This document shows positions 38,468 through 47,401 of a stretch of 64,000 bases of DNA, in pieces; positions within the stretch are counted from its first letter, which is position 1; each line of letters starts with the position of its first letter. The notes below the pieces were generated by a model, which searched no databases, was not told the origin of the DNA, and saw only the letters and a list, made by a program, of their open reading frames with translations. The stretch is from Clostridium sp. Marseille-Q2269 (lineage in GTDB: Bacteria > Bacillota > Clostridia > Clostridiales > Clostridiaceae): contig NZ_CALSFS010000008.1 in NCBI RefSeq assembly GCF_943736985.1, positions 62,001-126,000 on the forward strand, in the 5' to 3' direction. The position numbers and the translations under genes were made by a program.

Positions 38468-39274
38468 CTATTTTATATCTATTTCAGCGTTTAAACTTCC
38501 CATTTTATATCCTTCTATATCTAATGTAACATATTTAAATCCCAATTTTTTTAAATGTTTTGATACTTTATCTAAAACCTGTTCATTAAACAACTTGATT
38601 CTATCCTCTTTGGGTACTTCTATTCTAGCTAAATCTCCATGACTTCTTATTCTTATTGCTCTAAACCCTAATTCCATCATATATACTTCTGATTTTTCTA
38701 TTCTATCTAAATCTTCTCTTTTTATTTCTTGATTATAAGGGATTCTTGATAAAAGGCATGCATAAGCTGGTTTATTCCAAGTATTTAATTGTAATTTCTT
38801 TGATAACATTCTTATTTCTTCTTTATTAATAGAGTTTTCTAAGAGAGGACTCTTTATTTCTAATTCCTTTAAAGCTCTCATTCCAGGTCTATAATCCTTA
38901 GTATCATCTGCATTTGTTCCATCTACTATATATTTAATACCTTTTTCATTTGCAAAATCTTTTATTTTATTAAACACACTTTTTTTACATATATAGCATC
39001 TATCTTCTGGATTAAACTTTATTTCTTCAAGCATTGGAACTTCTAAAAAATATGATTTTATTCCTATGTTATCTGCCAATTCCTTAGCTTCTTTTATTTC
39101 CCACTTAGGTATATAAGGTGCCACTACTGTAATAGAGATAGCATTATCGCCCAAAGCTTCCTTTGCTGCTTTTAATAACAATGTACTATCTACTCCTCCT
39201 GAAAAACCTACTGCAACACTTCCTAAATCCTTTAGATAGTCAATAAGCTTATTATATTTATAATTTATGTTCAT
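38468..39274 (-). CDS. larE: ATP-dependent sulfur transferase LarE
   Basis: 268 residues, PP-loop protein: 'VAVGFSGGVDSTLL' near residue 24, 'VDGTNADDTKDYRPG', and 'NKPAYACLLSRIPY'. LarE adds sulfur to the pyridinium biscarboxylic acid mononucleotide. Three Cys (about 93 and 96 in 'CYICKK', and 173) match the LarE type thought to hold a [4Fe-4S] cluster, rather than the single-Cys sacrificial form of L. plantarum. The frame is open into larC, but ATG 39274 has AAGGAG and begins 4 nt after the larC stop. Confidence 0.93.
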   Translation of the reverse strand: MNINYKYNKLIDYLKDLGSVAVGFSGGVDSTLLLKAAKEALGDNAISITVVAPYIPKWEIKEAKELADNIGIKSYFLEVPMLEEIKFNPEDRCYICKKSVFNKIKDFANEKGIKYIVDGTNADDTKDYRPGMRALKELEIKSPLLENSINKEEIRMLSKKLQLNTWNKPAYACLLSRIPYNQEIKREDLDRIEKSEVYMMELGFRAIRIRSHGDLARIEVPKEDRIKLFNEQVLDKVSKHLKKLGFKYVTLDIEGYKMGSLNAEIDIK

Positions 39275-39278
39275 ATTA

Positions 39279-40577
39279 TTACTCCTTACTTTTATTAACT
39301 GCGTCATAAACTTTTTTTATAGATATATTATTTTGTAATGCAGCTTTTTTGCAATCTTCATATTCTGGTTTACTATTTAATACCTGTCCTTTTAAATAAG
39401 ACTTTTTTACAGAAATTTCTCCATATTCAGTTCTTACTTTTTCTATTTTTCTATTTAGCATTGACTTTTCTACACAGTATTTTCTTATTCCTAAAGTAGT
39501 AGTTTCTCTAAATATAGTCTGTTTCATAATATCTTCTAATCTATTTTCACACAAAACTGTTAATTTAACAGCTGGTCTAGTCTTTTTCATTATTATTGGT
39601 GTAATATAAACATCTGCTGCGCCCTCATGAAGTAATTTATTAATTACATATTCATAAATCTCAGAATTCATATCATCTATATTACATTCCAATATTAAAG
39701 CTTCTTGTTTTTCAAAATCCTGCTCTTTTTCTTCCTTATATTCTGCTAAAAAAGCTCTTAATACATTAGGTATATCTGACAAGTCTTTTCCTCCTATACC
39801 ATATCCAACTTTTTTAATGTCAAAATTCTTGCTTTGAGTAAATTTACACACTATAGATGCTACTATAGCAGCTCCTGTAGGAGTAGTTGCTTCAAAAGGT
39901 ATTTCCTCTGAAGACACCATTGGTATATCTTTTAGTATTTCTGCTGTAGCTGGGGCTGGAACTGGCATTGTTCCATGGGCGCATTTTACAAATCCAGATC
40001 CTACTTGAACTTTTGAACATAATATTTCATCTACTTTTAAATAATCTAAGCATATAGCAGCTCCAACTATATCTATTATAGAATCAGTTGCGCCTACTTC
40101 ATGAAAATGAACTTCTTCTAAAGATTTATTATGTACTTTTCCTTCAGCCTTAGCCACTTCTAAAAATATTTCTTTACTAATATTTTTAATATTATCATTT
40201 AGTTCACTATGTTCTATTATTTTATTTATACTTATTAAATTTCTATGTTCATGATGATGTTCATGCCCATGACTATGTTCATGCCCATGACTATGTTCCT
40301 GATCATGATTATGTTGATGATGATTATGCTCATGACTGTGCTCTTCATGGTGACTGTGTTCGTGTTCACATGAGTTTTTTAATATAACATCAACCTTTGT
40401 TCCTGATATACCTTTTCTTGAATCTTTATATGTTTTAACTTCAAATTCATCATTAATATTAAGTTTATCTAATTCTTTTAACAAATAATTTTCATCTACA
40501 CCTAAATCTATTAATGCTCCTAAGTTCATATCTCCACTTATTCCTGAAAAACAGTCATAATACAATATTTTTCTCAT
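39279..40577 (-). CDS. larC: nickel pincer cofactor nickel-insertion protein LarC
   Basis: 432 residues in one frame (L. plantarum needs a ribosomal frameshift for the fused product). N-terminal 'ILYYDCFSGISGDMNLGALI', then a long His-rich stretch (residues 71-111, roughly half His in repeated EHSHGH units) and 'EVHFHEVGATDSIIDIVGAA', 'PVPAPATAEIL', 'EATTPTGAAI'. LarC uses CTP to insert nickel into the pincer nucleotide; the His block probably stores or captures nickel. ATG at 40577 follows AAGGAG. First gene of larC-larE-larB. Confidence 0.95.
   Translation of the reverse strand: MRKILYYDCFSGISGDMNLGALIDLGVDENYLLKELDKLNINDEFEVKTYKDSRKGISGTKVDVILKNSCEHEHSHHEEHSHEHNHHQHNHDQEHSHGHEHSHGHEHHHEHRNLISINKIIEHSELNDNIKNISKEIFLEVAKAEGKVHNKSLEEVHFHEVGATDSIIDIVGAAICLDYLKVDEILCSKVQVGSGFVKCAHGTMPVPAPATAEILKDIPMVSSEEIPFEATTPTGAAIVASIVCKFTQSKNFDIKKVGYGIGGKDLSDIPNVLRAFLAEYKEEKEQDFEKQEALILECNIDDMNSEIYEYVINKLLHEGAADVYITPIIMKKTRPAVKLTVLCENRLEDIMKQTIFRETTTLGIRKYCVEKSMLNRKIEKVRTEYGEISVKKSYLKGQVLNSKPEYEDCKKAALQNNISIKKVYDAVNKSKE
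40259..40380. repeat. degenerate 18-bp tandem repeat encoding the LarC His-rich block
   Basis: Two perfect copies of GTTCATGCCCATGACTAT (40259-40276, 40277-40294) followed by diverged copies, in frame within larC. It encodes alternating His/Glu/Ser/Gly on the minus strand. Such repeats can change in copy number. Confidence 0.8.
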
Positions 40578-40797
40578 ACTTAATTCTCCTTGCTTTTAAT
40601 TATTTTATGGTTACTATTGTTTAATTTATATTCTTAAAATAATTGTCTAAATATATAATCAATTTTAACATATATCAAATAATCTTTTAACAATATATTG
40701 CATTTAATTATTTAAATTAACAAAAATAATATATATTTAATAAGTTATCTTTATTATTACTAGTTTATGCATTAAAAAGTATTTTTCAATGATATAA

Positions 40798-40831
40798 AAA
40801 ATAGTATGGATATTAATATCCATACTATTTT
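40798..40831. terminator. terminator after the mannose-1-phosphate guanylyltransferase gene
   Basis: Perfect 34-nt palindrome, arms AAAATAGTATGGATATT and its complement, touching the stop codon at 40831. The minus strand continues into TTTTTATATC. Confidence 0.75.
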
Positions 40832-41898
40832 CATATATATTTTTTTAAATTGTCATTTTCTTTTAATTCCTGTACCAAATGTTTAATTTCCTGATCTTTA
40901 TATTTGTCCATTATAAGCAGTACATCTCCACCATCTACTATAACTAAATCTTTTATGCCGAATCCTATAACCAACTTGTCTTTTGCTATTACAGAACAAT
41001 TTTCACTCTCTTTTAAATAACTATTACCACATACACTATTATTTCTATAACTGTTTAGAAATCTACTAAGAGCAGTAAAACTTCCTATATCATCCCACTT
41101 GAAATTACTCTTTATAACATACGCTTTTCTGGTTTTTTGCATAATACCAAAATCTACAGATATTCCTTCTATTACCTCATATTCTTCTCTAATTATTTTA
41201 TCTTCTTCTTCCGTATCTATCTTGGTGTATATTCTCATCATGCTTTTATATATTTTAGGCAAATATTTCTCCATCTCTCTTAGATAAACATCTGCTCTCC
41301 ATATAAACATTCCACTATTCCATAAATATTCTTCACTAGATACTAGATCTCTTGCAATTTCTACATTAGGCTTTTCTAAGAACCTTTCCACCTTATAAGT
41401 AAAACTCTGATTGTTAACCTTATCCCCCATCTTTATATATCCATATCCTGTTTCCGGTCTTAATGGCTTTATTCCTATGGTTACTAATCCCCTTCTTTTT
41501 TCTACTATATCTACACCTTGTTTTATAATATCAGTGAATTCTTTCTCATTCTCTATATAGTGATCTGAAGGTAGTACTATCATAGATGCATCCTTATCTT
41601 TTTTTAAAAGTTTTACAGCTGAAAGCCCTATACATGTAGCAGTTTCTCTATTGTAAGGTTCTGCAAATATATTTTCTTTTTTCAGTTCTGGTAATTCTTC
41701 ATATATTTTGTCCATATACTCTTCATTAGTTACTATATATATATTATCATTATTTACTAATGGTTTTATTCTATCTACAGTTGCCTTTAGGAAACTTTTA
41801 TCATTTATTACCTTTAAAAACTGCTTTGGGTTTTCTGATCGTGATAATGGATATAGCCTTGTTCCTTTTCCACCTGCAAGTATTAATGCATATAACAC
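40831..41898 (-). CDS. mannose-1-phosphate guanylyltransferase (GDP-mannose pyrophosphorylase)
   Basis: 355 residues, nucleotidyltransferase fold: 'LILAGGKGTRLYPLSRSENP' with the pyrophosphorylase signature, 'FAEPYNRETATCIGLSA', 'IVLPSDHYI', 'RFLEKPNVEIA', 'YLWNSGMFIW'. It makes GDP-mannose from mannose-1-phosphate and GTP; it lacks the C-terminal isomerase domain of bifunctional ManC. The start is GTG at 41898 after GGAGAGG, directly before the conserved first strand. The ATG at 41928 has no SD. No other capsule gene is adjacent; it may supply the coat or surface glycan enzymes. Confidence 0.88.
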   Translation of the reverse strand: MLYALILAGGKGTRLYPLSRSENPKQFLKVINDKSFLKATVDRIKPLVNNDNIYIVTNEEYMDKIYEELPELKKENIFAEPYNRETATCIGLSAVKLLKKDKDASMIVLPSDHYIENEKEFTDIIKQGVDIVEKRRGLVTIGIKPLRPETGYGYIKMGDKVNNQSFTYKVERFLEKPNVEIARDLVSSEEYLWNSGMFIWRADVYLREMEKYLPKIYKSMMRIYTKIDTEEEDKIIREEYEVIEGISVDFGIMQKTRKAYVIKSNFKWDDIGSFTALSRFLNSYRNNSVCGNSYLKESENCSVIAKDKLVIGFGIKDLVIVDGGDVLLIMDKYKDQEIKHLVQELKENDNLKKYI

Positions 41899-41974
41899 AG
41901 AATCCTCTCCCAATAATGCTATATTCATATATTATGTATAAAATATAGCATTTGTGAAAAAACATTGTATATAT

Positions 41975-44900
41975 TTAAACTACTAACAAGTTATTCTTTA
42001 ATATTTCTTTAGAATAATTTTTATATAATCCACTTTTCATCAAAAATTCGTAAAATTTTTCCATTTCTCTTTCTGGATTTCTGTAAAACTTACTCCCTCT
42101 TATTTTATAAAAAGACCAGCCTAATCTAGTCAGATCCATCTCTAAATCTAGAATATGTTGTATATTATTATTTTCATATAACTCACCATCATCGCATATT
42201 ACCGCAATTCTATTATGTTCACCTTCTAGTATAAAATCTATAATATATTTACCTAACTTTATATTAGATTTTATATCACACTTTAAATTTTTTATATTAT
42301 CATATATGTCCTTTTGAAATTTTGTTTGCATAACATAATTTATATTGGGTAATTTACTTTCGTAGTTCTTATAATTATTAAAATAGTCTATTAACTTATA
42401 TCTTACGCAATTACTATTTAAATTTTTATAATTTATAGAATAAAACAAAAATATTTGATTTCTGGCTCTGCTTACTGCTACATTAAATCTTTTTGTATCA
42501 GTTTCTTTTGTTAAGGCAGTATATTTCATATTGTCTCCAACTACCATGGATAAAAATATTATATCCCTTTCATCCCCTTGAAAAGAATACGCATCTCCAC
42601 ATACTAATTTTCTTCTTTTTATTTCTTCTTTACTTAAATTATTTTTTAATAAATTTTCTATAAATTCACTTTGAGAATCTCCTAGTAGAGATATCACCCC
42701 CATGGTCATATCCTTATATTTACTATCCCTACAGCACTCTAGCACCTTATTAACTAATGCTTCTGCCTCATTGATATTTAATTGTTTGCTTTTCTCTCTA
42801 TATCCATCTTCAACTTTTATACATTGCACAGCTGGATTAAAAACCTCTCTCTTTGTAGGATACCTAAGAGGTACTATTAAATCTGAATAACATAATTTAT
42901 TGCTAAACTGAACTATTTCTGGCACAGATCTAAAGTGTTCTTTAAGCATTGTTCTATCTTTAAATGTTCTAAGAGCTGTATCATACAAACTAGTCTGCAA
43001 ATCAAACCATTGGCTCTGAGGTATACCATCTAAATACTTATCAATAAAATTGTTTATCATGGCTTGATCTGTGCCCACTACTTCTGGGCTAATCTGTTTA
43101 TCATCCCCAACTATTATTGCTTTCTTAGCTCTCATAAGAGCAGATATGGCAAATATATTACTTTGACTACTTTCATCAAATATTACCACATCAAACTGTT
43201 CTTTAGATGGTTTTATATTCTCTATTATCTTATCTAAAGGCATAATCCAAACAGGAATTATGCCTTTACATTTTTCCATTTCTTCCTTTGCTATGTTGCT
43301 ATACTCTAATACGAATTTTCCCCTCCCTTTTCCGATTCTTTTTACAGCTTGTACCCATGAAAATAGACTTCTTTTTTGCTCTTCATTAATATTTGATATT
43401 ACATTTTTCCATGCTTTTTTACTAATTATTTGATTTATTATTTTCTTTTCCTTATTTTTTTCTTCTATCAATTTATCTTGCAACTTTTTTTCATCTATTT
43501 TTTCTAACTTTTTAAACAAATCGTTATATTGAGCCCATTTCCATGCATTTTCCCAATTATTAAATTTATAATCTTTTTTATAATTTTCTAATACAAAGTC
43601 TAATGTCTTAGGACAATTTTCCTCCAACTTTTTATATACATAGTTTATTTCATCCATATTGGACTTCATTGACATAATTTTTTCTATATATTCATAAGCT
43701 TCCTTTATATAATTTATATTTTCTTCATCTATTCCTTCTACTATACAATTTAAACTTTTAAAGTTTCTAACTTGTTTTTTTATTATTTCCATAAAGGCCT
43801 TTAACTCATTATACTCATTTATTGATTTTATACATTCTATACACTGTATGAAATATTCATATGTGCTTATTTCATACCAATTTATATTAATAGGTATTCT
43901 TATTCTTCCTAATAATTTTATTATTTTATCTCTATACTCTCTATTCCAATTCATAATAATATCTAAATTATTAGTTATATATTCTACTAAAATTAAATTA
44001 TCTATATTATAATTTATATCCTTTTTTACATAACTATTTATTATATTTTCCCACAATCTATTTAAAAAACTATAAATTTTTCTTTCTTCTATATAGTCAT
44101 TCATAATAGTTAGTTGCTCTATGGTTTTTATATTTTCTCCATTTATATAACAATTTTTAAAAATATAATCATATTTATTATTAAATACTTTAAATATTTT
44201 ACCAATCTTCTTTTTACCTTTAACTTTTGAATATACCATCTGAAAATCCTTTATAAGTATATCCATATTATCTATTTCTTTTATTTCTATTGAATATTGA
44301 TTTATATTGCTTCTTATTTTTATCAAATTATCTTTATAACTATTTAAATTAAGTAAAAAATTATTTATTGATTCTCTAAAAATTTCACTTGAATAATATA
44401 ATTTAAACATTTGTCCTATGATAGGATCTTCTGTTATATCTTTCATTTTTTCAATACATTTATACAAAAATTCTAATAACGTATTATAATTACATTTGCA
44501 TTCTGCAGGTATATACCATCCTTTTATTTTATCTTTATAGAAATTCAAATTACTTTCTAAATATATCATTTTATCTAATTTATTTTCTACTTCATTGTAT
44601 AAAGGCATTTTATTACATATAAACATAAGATCATTAATATTATTTATATACCCTTTACCCTTATCTTTTAATAAAGATACTAATTTATTAAACTGCTCCT
44701 CATTAACAGGCTTTATATCCTCATATCTTATATTGTCTTTAATCCATCCATATTTATATTCATTTTCGTTTAGCCAAGATCCTATATTAATTAATTTATA
44801 GTAATTTCCTCCATAATATATTTTTTTATTTTCCATAAACTCTATTTCTTTTAATTTCTTATATAAAACTTCTTTATTTTTCTTACATTTCTCTCTTTCA

Positions 44901-46039
44901 TTGTTCAAAATATATAAATCATCCATTATGTCACTTGGATTTTTGCATAAATTATCAGATATATTTTTAATGCATTCTTCTAATTCATAATCTCCATCAT
45001 TGTTATCTAATAAATTTACACATAAAGGCTTTATATCTTCAGGTATTTTATTTATTAACACTTTTAAAGCTCTACTTGTTTCACTGGTAACCAAAACTTT
45101 TTTACCATGAGCTAAAAAATTACATATAAGGTTTGCTATGGTATGGCTCTTTCCTGTACCTGGTGGCCCTTGGACTAATATAGCCTCATTATCACATATT
45201 TTTCTTGCTATAGAAATTTGCTCTTCATTAGCATGTAGTGGAAATAATATATCTTCTTTACAGCTTTTCCATTGATCTTTATCAATAATAGTATTATCTT
45301 CTATTTCCTTTTCATCTACTAAAGCCTCTATAGTCTTAGGTATATCATAACCTTTGTCTATTACATCTATCATTGACTCTATTTCTTTAACCCATAAACT
45401 ATTATCTATTTTCCTTATTATAATCACTGGACAATTATATATAACGGGTTTTTCTGTTAACTCTATTTTATTTATATCTTTTATATCTTTAAATTCTACT
45501 TCTGAATTATTATTTAATAATAATTGTATTTTATTTTTAATATTTTTATAATCCATTATATCTATTTCTTCTTTTTCCCAGTTACTTTTCAGAGTAAGGA
45601 TTTTTTTAAATATATTTTTATTAAAAAAATCACAAGCCTGCATTTCTAATTTTATATTTTTACAAATGTTTAAATTTAAAATATCTTCATTTTCTATAAA
45701 ATCAACTTTAATCTTTGATGTTATCATCGGATGAATCACATTTTTGCTGGTTTTTAACGCTAAAATAGCTTGTCCTAATATTAATTCATTTTCGTCTTCT
45801 CCCATTTGCTGTTCTAAATAATATTTATAAATTTTATCATATATATCCCCTGCTTTTTTAGATATTTTTATATTAATATTATTATTCTTATCTTTATTTA
45901 AATTACAATAATTATTTCTAGCTATGTCTTTTTTAGTATATGCAGCTTCATATGTTCTAACATCACTTGAACTTTTATTCATTTTTTTTATTCTTAAAAG
46001 ATAATAAAATATATTTTTTATCTTCTCTGAACACTTCAT
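41975..46039 (-). CDS. superfamily 1 helicase with C-terminal Vsr/DUF559-like nuclease tail
   Basis: 1354 residues. An N-terminal region (1-265) is followed by P-loop 'VQGPPGTGKSHTIANLI' (about 289-305), a long helical insertion (about 350-900), 'VVIFDESSQSNIFAISAL' (DESSQ about 955-959), 'IVGDDKQISP', 'LKEHFRS', 'AYSFQGDERDIIFLS' and 'RFNVAVSRARNQIF' (about 1185-1198). This is the Upf1/Dna2-like COG1112 group. The last about 110 residues resemble the REase domain often fused to such helicases ('LGKYIIDFI', 'AVICDDGELYE', 'RLGWSFYKIRG'), but the usual IECDG acidic residue is Ile. ATG 46039 follows GGAGGTG. Substrate unknown; DNA/RNA metabolism or antiviral defence are options. Confidence 0.85.
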   Translation of the reverse strand: MKCSEKIKNIFYYLLRIKKMNKSSSDVRTYEAAYTKKDIARNNYCNLNKDKNNNINIKISKKAGDIYDKIYKYYLEQQMGEDENELILGQAILALKTSKNVIHPMITSKIKVDFIENEDILNLNICKNIKLEMQACDFFNKNIFKKILTLKSNWEKEEIDIMDYKNIKNKIQLLLNNNSEVEFKDIKDINKIELTEKPVIYNCPVIIIRKIDNSLWVKEIESMIDVIDKGYDIPKTIEALVDEKEIEDNTIIDKDQWKSCKEDILFPLHANEEQISIARKICDNEAILVQGPPGTGKSHTIANLICNFLAHGKKVLVTSETSRALKVLINKIPEDIKPLCVNLLDNNDGDYELEECIKNISDNLCKNPSDIMDDLYILNNEREKCKKNKEVLYKKLKEIEFMENKKIYYGGNYYKLINIGSWLNENEYKYGWIKDNIRYEDIKPVNEEQFNKLVSLLKDKGKGYINNINDLMFICNKMPLYNEVENKLDKMIYLESNLNFYKDKIKGWYIPAECKCNYNTLLEFLYKCIEKMKDITEDPIIGQMFKLYYSSEIFRESINNFLLNLNSYKDNLIKIRSNINQYSIEIKEIDNMDILIKDFQMVYSKVKGKKKIGKIFKVFNNKYDYIFKNCYINGENIKTIEQLTIMNDYIEERKIYSFLNRLWENIINSYVKKDINYNIDNLILVEYITNNLDIIMNWNREYRDKIIKLLGRIRIPININWYEISTYEYFIQCIECIKSINEYNELKAFMEIIKKQVRNFKSLNCIVEGIDEENINYIKEAYEYIEKIMSMKSNMDEINYVYKKLEENCPKTLDFVLENYKKDYKFNNWENAWKWAQYNDLFKKLEKIDEKKLQDKLIEEKNKEKKIINQIISKKAWKNVISNINEEQKRSLFSWVQAVKRIGKGRGKFVLEYSNIAKEEMEKCKGIIPVWIMPLDKIIENIKPSKEQFDVVIFDESSQSNIFAISALMRAKKAIIVGDDKQISPEVVGTDQAMINNFIDKYLDGIPQSQWFDLQTSLYDTALRTFKDRTMLKEHFRSVPEIVQFSNKLCYSDLIVPLRYPTKREVFNPAVQCIKVEDGYREKSKQLNINEAEALVNKVLECCRDSKYKDMTMGVISLLGDSQSEFIENLLKNNLSKEEIKRRKLVCGDAYSFQGDERDIIFLSMVVGDNMKYTALTKETDTKRFNVAVSRARNQIFLFYSINYKNLNSNCVRYKLIDYFNNYKNYESKLPNINYVMQTKFQKDIYDNIKNLKCDIKSNIKLGKYIIDFILEGEHNRIAVICDDGELYENNNIQHILDLEMDLTRLGWSFYKIRGSKFYRNPEREMEKFYEFLMKSGLYKNYSKEILKNNLLVV

Positions 46040-46199
46040 ATGTACACCTCCACTAATTTTTAGAAATAATATATTAACTTTTATGTTAAATTATACCATT
46101 TACTATTGGTATATTCAAAAAAATCGTAATACAAATTATTATGAAAAATTCTTTAATTTTATTGTTTAATTTAAGCTTTTAAAAATTATGATAAAATAA

Positions 46200-46232
46200 A
46201 AAAAGATGTGCTATTTATCTACACATCTTTTT
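46200..46232. terminator. ccpA-like gene terminator
   Basis: 11-bp stem AAAAAGATGTG / CACATCTTTTT (46200-46210 / 46222-46232) with T-rich flanks on both strands, 22 nt after the LacI-type gene. Confidence 0.8.
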
Positions 46233-46254
46233 TATAAAATATATTAATAATTAT

Positions 46255-47253
46255 CTATTTTTTACAGGAATCTCTTTCTACTATTTTATATTGTAATACA
46301 TAATCATTATTTTCTAATTGTTCTTTGTTTATTATTTTTATAAGCATTCTCATTCCTACAGATCCCATATCATACATTGGCTGTGCTACTGTTGTTAATT
46401 TAGGATAAAAAACATCAGCAGAATATATATTATTAAATCCCATAACATCTATATCTTCAGGAATTCTTAAATTTTTATCTCTTAAAGCATTTATTGCTCC
46501 CATAGCTATTTCATCATCAGCACAGAAAATAGCATCTACTTTTTCATTTTCTAATATTTTATTTACACCTTCATAACCATCCTTTACCTTCATACCACCT
46601 AAATAAACTAAGTTTTTGTTTTCTTCAATATTATTCTTACTTAAAGCTAATTTATATCCTTCATATCTTAAAGCTGCACCATTTGCCATATCTTCATGCA
46701 ATCCTATGTAAGCTATATTCTTATTGCCTTTATTAATTAAATATTCTGTAGCATCTAAAGCTGCTTTTAAATTATCTATAGTTACACTTGGTAGATTTTC
46801 TTTATTATCTTTTGTTTCTACTAAAACTACTGGTAGTTGCAAGCTTTTAATTAGTTCTAATATATTTTTTTCCAAGGAATTACTCATATATAGAACACCG
46901 TCTGCCATTTTCTCTCTTAATACTCTTAAATACTCCATTTCTTTTTCTGGATCTAAATCTGTATTACATAGCATTATATTATAATCATATATATTAGCTA
47001 CATCTTCAGCTCCTCTTACAATCTCTGGATAAAATTGATTTGATATATCTGGTATTATTATTCCTATGGTTTTAGATTTTTGTGTTTTTAAACTTCTAGC
47101 AACTATATTAGGTCTATATCCTAATTTTTTTATTGCATCTAATACTTTCTTTTTAGTATCCTCATTTACAACATCTATATTGTTTAATACTCTTGAAACC
47201 GTAGCTATGGAAACTTGAGCTTCTTTAGCTACATCTTTTATTGAAACTGCCAT
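46255..47253 (-). CDS. ccpA: LacI family transcriptional regulator, CcpA-like
   Basis: 332 residues. The N-terminal LacI helix-turn-helix is 'SIKDVAKEAQVSIATVSRVL', with hinge 'RPNIVARSLK'. The periplasmic-binding-like core has 'IGIIIPDISNQFYPEIVRGAEDV' across residues 63-85 and ends 'TTVAQPMYDMGSVGMRMLIK'. These segments track B. subtilis CcpA (IPDISS-FY-ELARGIEDIA; VVQPTYDIGAVAMRLL) more than sugar-operon LacI proteins, and no sugar operon is attached. CcpA with HPr-Ser-P binds cre sites for carbon catabolite control. ATG 47253 follows TAGGAGTG. Monocistronic. The CcpA assignment is likely, not certain. Confidence 0.78.
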   Translation of the reverse strand: MAVSIKDVAKEAQVSIATVSRVLNNIDVVNEDTKKKVLDAIKKLGYRPNIVARSLKTQKSKTIGIIIPDISNQFYPEIVRGAEDVANIYDYNIMLCNTDLDPEKEMEYLRVLREKMADGVLYMSNSLEKNILELIKSLQLPVVLVETKDNKENLPSVTIDNLKAALDATEYLINKGNKNIAYIGLHEDMANGAALRYEGYKLALSKNNIEENKNLVYLGGMKVKDGYEGVNKILENEKVDAIFCADDEIAMGAINALRDKNLRIPEDIDVMGFNNIYSADVFYPKLTTVAQPMYDMGSVGMRMLIKIINKEQLENNDYVLQYKIVERDSCKK

Positions 47254-47350
47254 TCAAATCACTCCTATTATTTATTAAAATCTAAAATATTTATATTTAT
47301 AAAATTTTCTATTCTTTAATAGTTTTCCCTTATTACAATTATTATAATAA

Positions 47351-47390
47351 AAAACGTGCATAGAATAAACAATTTTTATTCTATGCACAA
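47351..47390 (-). terminator. ileS terminator
   Basis: GTGCATAGAATAAA pairs with TTTATTCTATGCAC (47356-47369 / 47375-47388), followed on the minus strand by GTTTTTTATTAT; 14 nt after the ileS stop. Confidence 0.9.
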
Positions 47391-47401
47391 AATTGTATGT
47401 G

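Noticed and set aside
40200-40380. CRISPR-like array of short repeats
   Set aside because: Repeats are 18 bp without spacers, in frame inside larC, and encode the His-rich segment.
41899-41928. 10-codon N-terminal extension of the mannose-1-phosphate guanylyltransferase from ATG 41928
   Set aside because: No SD; GTG at 41898 is well placed after GGAGAGG and directly precedes the conserved first strand.
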